Origin: Lachnospiraceae bacterium UBA7196
GTDB lineage: Bacteria > Bacillota > Clostridia > Lachnospirales > Lachnospiraceae
Assembly (NCBI GenBank): GCA_002490835.1
Contig: DKUU01000019.1
Coordinates: 1 to 27,658 of the forward strand
DNA: 27,658 bases
Direction: 5' to 3'
In this document: one piece after another, positions 7,736 through 15,485 of the stretch
How the letters are laid out: every line of letters starts with the position of its first letter
Position numbering within the stretch: position 1 is the stretch's first letter
Made by a program: the position numbers and the translations under genes
Notes under the pieces: generated by a model
Seen by the model: the letters and a program-made list of their open reading frames with translations, nothing else
What the model was told of the DNA's origin: nothing
The model's database searches: none

Positions 7736-10090
7736 TTACTCTGACATATAAATCGCCAGCTTCTCCTCAATCTTTTCCAGTGCCTCCTCCAGACTGCACC
7801 TGCCCTCCAGATACCATACCCCGGCTTCCCGCACGGTATCCTCCACCACCGCGTCAGCCAGACAGGGTGTGCGCACCGAGGAAAGCAAGCCATAGAGTTC
7901 CTTCGTCTCCTGCTCTGTGGGCATATAGGTAGTTACCATAGCCATCGTGCCGTCATCATTGGTAAAAGAAAAAACACCACAGGATTCTCCCGGCTTTGCC
8001 CAATCAATCTGCCCGCCCAGCGTTTTCAGATAAGACGTAAGCCCCGCCTCGTTGATGGGAAAACCGGTAGGATAGATCAGGCTCTGTGTCTTTTCCGAGA
8101 GCACCTCGCGCAAAAGTCCGCCGGCAAGTTCCGTTTTTTCGGACGTAGCGCTCACCCCCATCAAGGCATAAGGGCAAAAAGAATCCTTCACGTTTCCGGG
8201 CATCATCGCCAACTGACAGTTTATGCCGTATTCCTCATTTGCCGGCTTATTGACTGATTGTAAGATCGCATAATTATAAGCATTTTTCAGTTCTCCCAAT
8301 GTCACTTTCTCATTGCCGACAGCAACCTGCAGACCTCCATCCTGCAAGTCGCTGTCAGCGATGACCCTACTGCTGGCGCCGATTCCCTTTTCCGCCAAAT
8401 CCTGATAACGCTGCAAAGCTTCCTCATTCAGCCCCTCCATGCAGGCATCATAGATCCGCTTTGTCTGTTCCAGATAATGCCGCAGCTCCTCCACGTTTAG
8501 CTCCCCCGTCTCCTTGATCCAGAGCGGCGCAGACACCGGCATCAGGGAATTTAATAGCATTTCCTTACTGTAGGTCCGCATGATCCCCTCCCCCGGATGC
8601 CCGCTTCTGAGCTTTTCTATCATATCCGCCAGCGAGGAAAGGTCTGACACATTTGTCATATTTTCTTTGTCTGTCAGATACACGGATATCGTCACCGCCG
8701 CCGGTATCATATAGATTTTGCCATCCGTCGTAAAGCTTTCTTTGATATTGGGAAGAAGTGTTTCCTCCTTCTCCAGTTCCGCCAGATAAGGCGCAAGGTC
8801 GGCAAGCACGCCCTTTTCCACATAGGAATTTACGGGAAGTCCGTCAAGGAGCAGGAAATCCGGCCCCTTGCCCGCCATGATCTTAGTATTCAGCTTCTTC
8901 ACCGCATCCTCTCTGGTGATGCCGCTCTCCCCATCCATCCCCACCTTGTATTCCACATAGACGTCGGGATGCGCCCCCTGATAGCGGATGATCGCCTGCC
9001 GCAGGATATCGTTCTCCGTCAGGCTGTAGGCGGTAAGCGTCTGCGAGGGCATGGTGGCGATATTCGGATCATAGGCAAAGGACGACAGGGTTTTCTCGGA
9101 AAATGCCGCCAAAAAGCCGTCCTCTCCCGTCCTGATCATCTTCACCACATGCTTCACGGGGTCGATGAGGCTGCACAGACCGCCGTTAATCACCTGCTCC
9201 ATGACGACACCGCCGATCGTATGACGGTACACTCCCTTGCTGCAGACCAGATAGAGCCCCTCTTCCTTAACCGGGAAGATACTGTAGGTGGATTCCGCCA
9301 CTTTCTCGTTGACGACACAGTTGGCCTTCACAAAATCCGTGATCACATCGTCCTCGATCCGCTCCTGTGTATCCAACTGATAAATCGCAACGCCCTGCCG
9401 CTCATTTTTGATCGCCAAATAGTTCTCCCAGACACAGAACACCTCCGGTATGATATCCGCCGTCATAAACAGCCGCGCTGTTCCTGCCTCCCGGTCGATC
9501 TCATAAATCTTTTGATCCATTGCCGCTGCGAACAACCTGCTGCCATCTTCGGAAAAGCACAGGCATCTTACCCATCCTTCCTCGTCGCCGGGCAGCTCGA
9601 TCTTCTTTTCCTCTCCCTGCGCGGGGATCAGCCAAATCCCCGTCTTGCTGTTATTGAGCATATCTTCCGTGCTCTCGTAATCATTCAAATTGCCATGACT
9701 GCGATAAAGCACTGCCACACTGCCGTCGGAAGCAGCTTTCATATCAAGCGCAAAATTTTTACCCGCAAAGTCATTCCATCCCGACAGCTCTTGCGGCTCC
9801 CATGTCTTACCACCATCCTTGGAGCATAAACGTCCTCCCGCGCCGTTTTGCAAAAGGACCAGCGTGCCGTCTGCAAGTTCCCGCACATCCATAGGCTCCC
9901 CGGTGTCTATATCCGTTATCGTCTCCACGTAGCGTCCCATAGCCGCGTTTTCGCCTGATGCGTCCCCTGTTTCGTCCTTTCCGCCACCGGAGTCGCCGCA
10001 TCCCGCCAAAGACACAGCCATCAGCCCCGCCAGCCAGAATGCCGCTGTTTTTTTCAAGACTTTTCCTTGTTTCCACCGGTTGTTCTGCAT
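7736..10090 (-). CDS. Propeller-fused extracellular solute-binding lipoprotein, copy A2
   Basis: 784 residues from the ATG at 10090, preceded by GAGGAAAG about eight bases upstream. An in-frame ATG at 10105 overlaps the previous gene's stop as ATGA and is an alternative that also indicates translational coupling. The lipoprotein signal peptide ends in LAGC (Cys31). A GD/E-rich linker leads to AMGRYVET and a repeat-rich beta region resembling a propeller, with one Asp-box (SKDGGKTWEP). The C-terminal half is an ABC solute-binding domain (ENDILRQAIIRYQGAHPDVYVEY; EDAVKKLNTKIMAGKGPDFLLLDGLPVNSYVEKG). It is closest to copy A1 just upstream, with near-identical DNA stretches (8605-8680 versus 10980-11055). 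It is the last binding protein before the permeases and presumably delivers a glycan-type solute to them; the ligand is unknown. Confidence 0.88.
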   Translation of the reverse strand: MQNNRWKQGKVLKKTAAFWLAGLMAVSLAGCGDSGGGKDETGDASGENAAMGRYVETITDIDTGEPMDVRELADGTLVLLQNGAGGRLCSKDGGKTWEPQELSGWNDFAGKNFALDMKAASDGSVAVLYRSHGNLNDYESTEDMLNNSKTGIWLIPAQGEEKKIELPGDEEGWVRCLCFSEDGSRLFAAAMDQKIYEIDREAGTARLFMTADIIPEVFCVWENYLAIKNERQGVAIYQLDTQERIEDDVITDFVKANCVVNEKVAESTYSIFPVKEEGLYLVCSKGVYRHTIGGVVMEQVINGGLCSLIDPVKHVVKMIRTGEDGFLAAFSEKTLSSFAYDPNIATMPSQTLTAYSLTENDILRQAIIRYQGAHPDVYVEYKVGMDGESGITREDAVKKLNTKIMAGKGPDFLLLDGLPVNSYVEKGVLADLAPYLAELEKEETLLPNIKESFTTDGKIYMIPAAVTISVYLTDKENMTNVSDLSSLADMIEKLRSGHPGEGIMRTYSKEMLLNSLMPVSAPLWIKETGELNVEELRHYLEQTKRIYDACMEGLNEEALQRYQDLAEKGIGASSRVIADSDLQDGGLQVAVGNEKVTLGELKNAYNYAILQSVNKPANEEYGINCQLAMMPGNVKDSFCPYALMGVSATSEKTELAGGLLREVLSEKTQSLIYPTGFPINEAGLTSYLKTLGGQIDWAKPGESCGVFSFTNDDGTMAMVTTYMPTEQETKELYGLLSSVRTPCLADAVVEDTVREAGVWYLEGRCSLEEALEKIEEKLAIYMSE

Positions 10091-10101
10091 TTTCACTTTC
10101 C

Positions 10102-12471
10102 TCATCGCTGCTCCGACATATAGATCGCCAGTTTCTCCTCGATCTCTTCCACAGCCTCCTCCAGATTGCACCTGCCTTCCAGATACTGCTTCCCCGCTTC
10201 CCGCACGGCATCTTCCACCACCGCGTCAGCCAGATAGGGTGTGCGCACGGAAGCAAGCAGCTCGTAGAGTTCCTTCGTCTCCTGCTCTGTGGGGATATAA
10301 ATAACGATGGAAATCATCAACCCGTTGCTGTCCATAAAACCGTATCCGCTGTAAGGTTCTCCCGGCTTGCCCTGATCTTTGCTAAGCTGTCCGCCCAGCG
10401 TTTCCAGATAAGACGTAAGCCCCGCCTCATTGACGGGAAAGCCGGTGGGATAGATCAGGCTCTGCACCTCCTTAGCGAGCAGCTCCCGCAGAAGGCCGCC
10501 GGCCAGCTCCCCTTTTTCGGATACCGCGTTGATCCCCATCAGGGCGTAGGGACAGAAGGAATCCTTCACACTCCCCGGCGTCAGCGCGGCCTGACAATTC
10601 ACGCCCTTATCTCCGTTATCCTCCTTTTTGACGGATTGCAGAAAGGCATAATTGTAAGCATTTTTCAACTCTCCCAGCGCCACCTTCTCATTGCCGGCCA
10701 CGATCTGTACCGCGCCGCCCTGCAGATCGTTATAGGCGCTGATCTCGTGACTGCTGTTGACCCAGCTCTTCTCCCGATCCCGATATACCTGCAAGAGTTC
10801 CTCCGACAGTCCGTCCATGCAGGCGTCATAGATCCGCTTCGTCTGCTCCAGATAATGACGCAGCTCCTCCGCGTTAAGTTCACCCGCGTCCTTGATCCAA
10901 AGCGGTGCGGAGACGGGCATCAGGGCATTCAAGATTGCTTCTTCACTATAAGTTTCCAGAATCCCTTCCCCCGGATGAGCGCTTCTGAGCTTTTCAATCA
11001 TATCCGCCAGCGAGGAAAGGTCTGACACATTTGTCATATTTTCTTTGTCTGTCATATACATGGATACCGTCACCGCCGCCGGCATCATATAGATTTTTTC
11101 GTCCGTCGTAAAGCTCTCCTTAATATTGGAAAGCAGTTTCTCCTCCTTCTCTAATTCCGCCAGATAGGGCGTCAGGTCGGCAAGCACGCCCTTATCCACA
11201 TAAGAATTTACGGGAAGCCCGTCAAGGAGCAGGAAATCCGGCCCCTTGCCCGCCATGATCTCCGTGTTCAGCTTCTTCACCGCGTCCTCTCTGGTGACGC
11301 CGCCTTCCTCGTCCATGCCCACCCTGTATTCCACGTAGACGTCGGGATGTTTGCTCTGATAGCGGATGATCGCCTGCCGCAGGATATCGTTCTCCGTCAG
11401 ACTGTAGGCCGCAAGCGTCTGCGTCGGTACGGTAGTGATATTCGGATCATAAGTAAACGTTGACAATTTGCTCTCGGAAAAGGCCGCCATAAATCCTTCT
11501 TTTGCCGTGCGGATCATCTTTGCCACATGCTTCATCGGATCGCTCAAGCTGCACAGACCGCCGTTGATCACCTGCTCCATCACGGTGCCGCCGATCACAT
11601 GCCGGTATACCCCCTTACTGCAGACCAGATAGATGCCCTCCTCCTCTGCCGGAAAAATACTGTAGGTAGATTCCGTTACCTGCTCATTGACCGCACAATT
11701 TTCCTGCACAAAATCCGTGATAACATGGTCCTCGATTTCCTCCGCCGTATCCAGACGATAGAGAGCAACGCCATTCTGCTCATTTTTGACCGCCAGAAAG
11801 TTTTCCCAGACACAGAACGTCTCCGGCATGATATCCACCGTCATAAACAGCCGCGCCGTCCCTGCCTCCCTGTCGATCTCATAGATCTTCTGCGCCGTCG
11901 ATGCCGCAAACAGCCTGCTGCCATCCTCGGAAAAGCACAGGCAGCTGACCATCTCATCCTCATCGACAGACAGCTTGATCTGCTTCGTCTCCCCCTGTGG
12001 GGAGATCAGACGGATGCTGATTCCCTGCTCCGCAGATTCTTCACCGCCTTCCTCCGCATCCCCGCTCATACCGGCATAGCTTTGATAGAGTACCGCCACG
12101 CTGCCGTCGGGAGCCGCCTTCATGTCGGATATATAATTTTGCCACGCGAAGTCCGCCCACGCAGGCAGCGCATCCGGTTTCCAAGTCTTACCGCCGTCCT
12201 CCGAAGTCCAGCGCCCTTCCGCGCCGTTTTCCAAGAGGACCAGCTTACCGTCAGAAAGTTCCCGCAGATCCATAAGCTCCCCGGTGTCCACATCCGTCAT
12301 CGTCTCCACATAGCGCCCCATAGCCGCATTTTCGCCTGACGCATCCCCGGTGTCGTCCTTTCCGCCTCCGGAGCCGCCGCATCCCATCAAGGACACAGCC
12401 ATCACCCCCGCCAGCCAAACCGCTGCCGCCCGCGTCCAGACTTTTCCCCGTTTCCACCTACTGTTCTGCAT
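10102..12471 (-). CDS. Propeller-fused extracellular solute-binding lipoprotein, copy A1
   Basis: 789 residues from the ATG at 12471, chosen because AGGAGGAAAGGGAA immediately precedes it and the protein then opens with a clean lipoprotein signal peptide (LMGC, Cys31) matching copy A2. The open frame extends 40 codons upstream through a duplicated leader that is unlikely to be translated as part of the protein. Architecture as in A2: acidic linker, AMGRYVETMTD, propeller-like region with Asp-box SEDGGKTWKP, then the solute-binding domain (EDAVKKLNTEIMAGKGPDFLLLDG). The C-terminal end reads EEKLAIYMSEQR. The stop lies 11 bp before the preferred A2 start. Palindromic element 1 lies upstream of it. 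Confidence 0.88.
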   Translation of the reverse strand: MQNSRWKRGKVWTRAAAVWLAGVMAVSLMGCGGSGGGKDDTGDASGENAAMGRYVETMTDVDTGELMDLRELSDGKLVLLENGAEGRWTSEDGGKTWKPDALPAWADFAWQNYISDMKAAPDGSVAVLYQSYAGMSGDAEEGGEESAEQGISIRLISPQGETKQIKLSVDEDEMVSCLCFSEDGSRLFAASTAQKIYEIDREAGTARLFMTVDIMPETFCVWENFLAVKNEQNGVALYRLDTAEEIEDHVITDFVQENCAVNEQVTESTYSIFPAEEEGIYLVCSKGVYRHVIGGTVMEQVINGGLCSLSDPMKHVAKMIRTAKEGFMAAFSESKLSTFTYDPNITTVPTQTLAAYSLTENDILRQAIIRYQSKHPDVYVEYRVGMDEEGGVTREDAVKKLNTEIMAGKGPDFLLLDGLPVNSYVDKGVLADLTPYLAELEKEEKLLSNIKESFTTDEKIYMMPAAVTVSMYMTDKENMTNVSDLSSLADMIEKLRSAHPGEGILETYSEEAILNALMPVSAPLWIKDAGELNAEELRHYLEQTKRIYDACMDGLSEELLQVYRDREKSWVNSSHEISAYNDLQGGAVQIVAGNEKVALGELKNAYNYAFLQSVKKEDNGDKGVNCQAALTPGSVKDSFCPYALMGINAVSEKGELAGGLLRELLAKEVQSLIYPTGFPVNEAGLTSYLETLGGQLSKDQGKPGEPYSGYGFMDSNGLMISIVIYIPTEQETKELYELLASVRTPYLADAVVEDAVREAGKQYLEGRCNLEEAVEEIEEKLAIYMSEQR

Positions 12472-12577
12472 TTCCCTTTCCTCCTGCTCTTTTACTGGCG
12501 GTTGTGAACCATTACCAGCCTTTGCCAATTCTGCAAGCCATCTCCTTCTCCTGCTCATCCTTTGGCGGCTGCGAACC
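12469..12577 (-). repeat. Tandem duplication of the copy A1 leader and ribosome site
   Basis: Two imperfect direct repeats 67 bp apart on the minus strand each read GGTTC(G/A)CA(G/A)CCGCCA, then GAGCAGGAG, an AAGG-type tail and ATG. The downstream copy (12510-12469) carries the real start of copy A1. The upstream copy (12577-12539) carries a second ribosome site and ATG opening the nine-codon frame listed separately. The outer GGTTC(G/A)CAGC part is also an outer arm of palindromic element 1, so the duplication may have arisen with that element. Confidence 0.6.
12512..12541 (-). CDS. Possible nine-residue leader peptide before copy A1
   Basis: ATG at 12541 follows the AGGAGAAGGAG created by the duplicated leader. 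The frame reads MACRIGKGW and stops at TAA (12514-12512), 40 bases before the copy A1 start. It is the mini-gene expected if the duplicated ribosome site is used. There is no run of a single regulatory amino acid, so classical attenuation is not indicated. It could be only a by-product of the duplication. Confidence 0.3.
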   Translation of the reverse strand: MACRIGKGW

Positions 12578-12759
12578 TTCTCACAACGCATATTATCTGT
12601 ACGAATTGAATGATCATAAGCAGACCCTAGCGAGCCGTCGGTACTTAGATGCCGTACTTTGGCATCTTATGTACCGCTACGGCTCGGTTGGAGCGAAAGC
12701 GCGTCTGCGTTGATCATTCTATTCGTATAGATTCGTCAACGTTGAAAAAGGTTCACAGC
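12568..12759. repeat. Long imperfect palindrome, element 1 (between copies B2 and A1)
   Basis: A 192-bp inverted repeat. The outer arms GCTGCGAACC and GGTTCACAGC pair, followed inward by a discontinuous stem to TGATCATAAGCAGAC/GTCTGCGTTGATCA. A 106-bp core (12611-12716) contains a long hairpin (CGAGCCGT...ACGGCTCG, GGTAC/GTACC, GATGCC/GGCATC, loop GTACTTT) and a short GAGC-GAAA-GCGC stem-loop. The core is nearly identical to that of element 3 and structurally like that of element 2. The transcript of the binding-protein genes must run through it. No protein is encoded. Confidence 0.85.
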
Positions 12760-12769
12760 TACTACAAAT

Positions 12770-15220
12770 TTACTCCGCCATATAGATCTCCACCTTCGAC
12801 ATGATCCTGCGCACAGCCTCCTCCTCGGGAACCGTTCCCGCCAAATACTGTCCGCCGATCTCGATGACCGCGCTCTCCACCACTGGGTCCTTCAAATAAG
12901 GCGTCTTCACGCTGCTGCAAAGCGCATAAAGCTCCTCAAACTCCTCCTTCAAGGGCATACGGATCTCCAGATACCATTCCCGACCGTCTCCTGTCGTGCC
13001 GCCCATACTGCTGCAAACCTCGCCATAATCCATATCCATATCAGCATTCTGAAAAATCTGCCACTGCGGGCTGAGTCGGTCCTTCAGGGCTTTCTCATTC
13101 ACCGTAAACCCGTGATAGAGGAGATTTTGCACCTCATACCCCATCATCACGGCAAAGAAACGCTCCGCATCCTCCTGATGTTTTCCGGAAGCATTCAGTC
13201 CCACTAAGACTTCCGGCTCAAACACGCCCGTACTCATGCCATCGAAAGATATCATCTCCACATCATTAAGCCCTTCGCAGTATTTTAAAGAAAGCATCTC
13301 CTGATACCCGTAAACATCCTCTAACATCCCGATTGCCAGTTCCATATCACTTAAAAAGAAATCGTCCGACTGCTGGGCAATGCTATTGAAATGCCAATAA
13401 CCGTATTCTCCCTTCGCATAATACTCTTTCTGCCGTCCGTAAGTCTCTTTGGTATAATCCGCGATTCCTTCCACAGCCGTCTGATAAAGACTGTTCATCC
13501 GGGAAAGATACTCCGTAAGCTTTTCCTCGTTGATACCTCCCGACTCCTCCACGAAGGCCGTGGCCGCCACCGGCAGAAGCCACCGCATCGTCGCTTCCTC
13601 ACTAAAGAATCTTCCAATCTCCGCCTCCGGCTTCCTCTCTTTGATCTGCTCCGCCGCAGCCGCTAAAGAAGCCAAGTCCGTAACGCCCGCAAGATCCTCC
13701 TGTCTGCCTGCCACCATGGGGAGCTTAAAGGAAACAGGCATCATGTACACGCTGCCGTCTTTCGTAAAGGCGTCCACGATATTGGGAAGAAGCGCCGCCT
13801 CCCCCGTAAAGCTGTCAATCACAGGCTTGATATCTTTCAGGATACCTTTCTCCTGATAAGACTTAACGGGAAGCTCATCGAGAATGATCACATCCGGTCC
13901 CTTGCCTGCCATCAGTTCTGTATTTAATTTCTTGATCGCATCCTCTCTTGCCTTGGCATCCGTACCGCTTAAACCCACCTCATAGCGCACAAAGATATCC
14001 GGATTTTCCGACTGGAACTGCGCAATCGCCTGCCGCACCACATCCTGTTCCCGCAGAGAATACACCGACACCAGATTTTCCGGCACCGTCGGCACATCGG
14101 GATCATACTTATAAAGCACCATCTTACCGGTGAAAAACAATGCCGCAAACTCATTCTCCCCGTAGGCTGCGACCCCCAGTATACTCATGGAAGGATTGCT
14201 GAAACTGGAAAGCGCCCCGTCAATAATCTGCTCCATAGCGCTGCCGCCGATCACATGACGGTAAAGCCCGCCCTTTCCCGCGATATACAGAACCTCCTCC
14301 TCGCCCGGCGTCACATAAACTGAGTAGGTGTCACCGACATAATAATCATGTAGATAATTTTCCGTCATAAAATCAACAAGGACGCTGTCCTCCACAATCT
14401 TTTCTTCCTCTTTGTCCCAGATGGTGACACCCTCTTTGGAATTTAAAAAGAACAGGTATTTCCCCTGAAACTTGACAAGATCAGGGCTCTGCTCAAGCGA
14501 CACCGCCTTGGTCAGCGTCCCGCTCTCCACATCCAGCCGATAGACCGTACCCATACCGCCCGCCGTGACGAAAAGCTCCCCTTCCGGAGAATAATAAATA
14601 TTGTTGGCAAAATGATCTTCTCCCTCTATCGGCAGCGCATCGAGCGTCTGCACCGTGCCGTCCGCCTTCCCCACATGGAGCATGGGATGAAATGCGCCTG
14701 TCTTATCGTAATCTCCGTTTTCTACATAGAGCACAGCAACCGTGCCATCGGGAGCCACCGCCATATCGAAGATATAGTTTACCTCTGTGAAGGCCGCCAT
14801 GCTGTCGATGCCCGGAATCGGTTTTGCCTCCCACGTCGCCCCGCCGTCCGCGGAGATAAGCATTCCCGTCTTCTCCTCCGGAATCAAGAGCCGCCCGTCC
14901 GCAAGCACCGCAAGCCCATGGGCATTGCCCAGCTGTTCCGAAAGTTCTACCGCCGTCTCCACATAACGCCCCATAGCGACAGGTCCGTCTTCCCCGTCCT
15001 CATCGTCCGTCTGAGCGCTGCCGCCCGTCTCTCCCGTACTGCCCTGCACGCCCTTATTTTCCCCTGCTGCCGCACCCGGTTCCCCTGTCGGCGTTTCCGC
15101 GCCGCCCTTGCCGCACCCACCAAGCATTCCCGCCAACATTGCAATCATCAGGCAGACCGCGAGCAGCTTTTTACAGCTTTTGCCCGCTCTATGTATTTTT
15201 CTGTCTTTATATGAAGTCAT
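12770..15220 (-). CDS. Propeller-fused extracellular solute-binding lipoprotein, copy B2
   Basis: 816 residues from the ATG at 15220; the open frame extends 19 codons upstream, but AAAGGA lies 12 bases before 15220, exactly as in copy B1. The signal peptide ends in LGGC (Cys36). A Gly/Thr/Asp-rich linker precedes AMGRYVETAVE. The propeller-like region has the Asp-box SADGGATWEA and recurrent short strands ending in YRHVIGGSAMEQIIDGALSSF. The binding domain follows (EQDVVRQAIAQFQSENPDIFVRYEVG; EDAIKKLNTELMAGKGPDVIILDELPVKSYQEKG). It pairs with copy B1 and is more distant from the A copies. It is flanked by palindromic elements 1 and 2. The ligand is not predictable. Confidence 0.88.
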   Translation of the reverse strand: MTSYKDRKIHRAGKSCKKLLAVCLMIAMLAGMLGGCGKGGAETPTGEPGAAAGENKGVQGSTGETGGSAQTDDEDGEDGPVAMGRYVETAVELSEQLGNAHGLAVLADGRLLIPEEKTGMLISADGGATWEAKPIPGIDSMAAFTEVNYIFDMAVAPDGTVAVLYVENGDYDKTGAFHPMLHVGKADGTVQTLDALPIEGEDHFANNIYYSPEGELFVTAGGMGTVYRLDVESGTLTKAVSLEQSPDLVKFQGKYLFFLNSKEGVTIWDKEEEKIVEDSVLVDFMTENYLHDYYVGDTYSVYVTPGEEEVLYIAGKGGLYRHVIGGSAMEQIIDGALSSFSNPSMSILGVAAYGENEFAALFFTGKMVLYKYDPDVPTVPENLVSVYSLREQDVVRQAIAQFQSENPDIFVRYEVGLSGTDAKAREDAIKKLNTELMAGKGPDVIILDELPVKSYQEKGILKDIKPVIDSFTGEAALLPNIVDAFTKDGSVYMMPVSFKLPMVAGRQEDLAGVTDLASLAAAAEQIKERKPEAEIGRFFSEEATMRWLLPVAATAFVEESGGINEEKLTEYLSRMNSLYQTAVEGIADYTKETYGRQKEYYAKGEYGYWHFNSIAQQSDDFFLSDMELAIGMLEDVYGYQEMLSLKYCEGLNDVEMISFDGMSTGVFEPEVLVGLNASGKHQEDAERFFAVMMGYEVQNLLYHGFTVNEKALKDRLSPQWQIFQNADMDMDYGEVCSSMGGTTGDGREWYLEIRMPLKEEFEELYALCSSVKTPYLKDPVVESAVIEIGGQYLAGTVPEEEAVRRIMSKVEIYMAE

Positions 15221-15259
15221 ATCCTTACACTGTCCTTTCTCTTTTTCATATTTCAAAAT

Positions 15260-15472
15260 GTGAATAGCGAAACGCAACGCAACCTATCCTGATTGTGCAA
15301 ATAACATAATCATAAGCAGACCCTTGGAGAACGCCAGCACTTAGCGAGGTAATGAGTTGCTTTGCAACTCACGAGCTTAGTACTGTTGCGTTCGACGGAG
15401 CGAGAGCGCGTCTGCGTTGATTATGTTATTCGCACAATCTCAGCACCCTCCATTGCGTTTCGCCCCTATCAC
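15260..15472. repeat. Long imperfect palindrome, element 2 (between copies B1 and B2)
   Basis: A 213-bp inverted repeat. Outer pairing is GTGA/TCAC and GCGAAACGCAA/TTGCGTTTCGC, then ATTGTGCAAATAACATAATCA pairs with TGATTATGTTATTCGCACAAT with one mismatch. Inside, AAGCAGAC/GTCTGCGTT encloses a main hairpin whose sequence differs from elements 1 and 3 but keeps the same plan (GAACGC/GCGTTC, an internal loop with CTTAG on both sides, TGAGTTGC/GCAACTCA, loop TTT). The short stem-loop here reads GAGC-GAGA-GCGC instead of GAAA, still a GNRA loop on the plus strand. No protein is encoded. Confidence 0.85.
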
Positions 15473-15485
15473 CCTTTCGCATTCC

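Noticed and set aside
8969..9829. 286-codon plus-strand frame, and similar long plus-strand frames at 9958-11025, 11527-12339 and 14612-15214
   Set aside because: All are reverse-strand shadows of the four paralogous binding proteins. They resemble each other only because the sense genes do.
10088..10171. Extended N-terminus of copy A2 up to 10171
   Set aside because: The extra 27 codons overlap the end of copy A1 and would place a Gly/Arg-rich stretch before a normal lipoprotein signal. The ATG at 10090 with GAGGAAAG upstream fits better.
12472..12591. 40-codon N-terminal extension of copy A1
   Set aside because: It consists of the duplicated leader. The signal peptide and an excellent ribosome site mark the start at 12471.
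12568..12759. Known riboswitch or T-box in the palindromic elements
   Set aside because: I recognise no T-box, SAM, glycine, cobalamin or similar signature, and the near-complete palindromy is unlike those leaders. Rfam would need to be searched.
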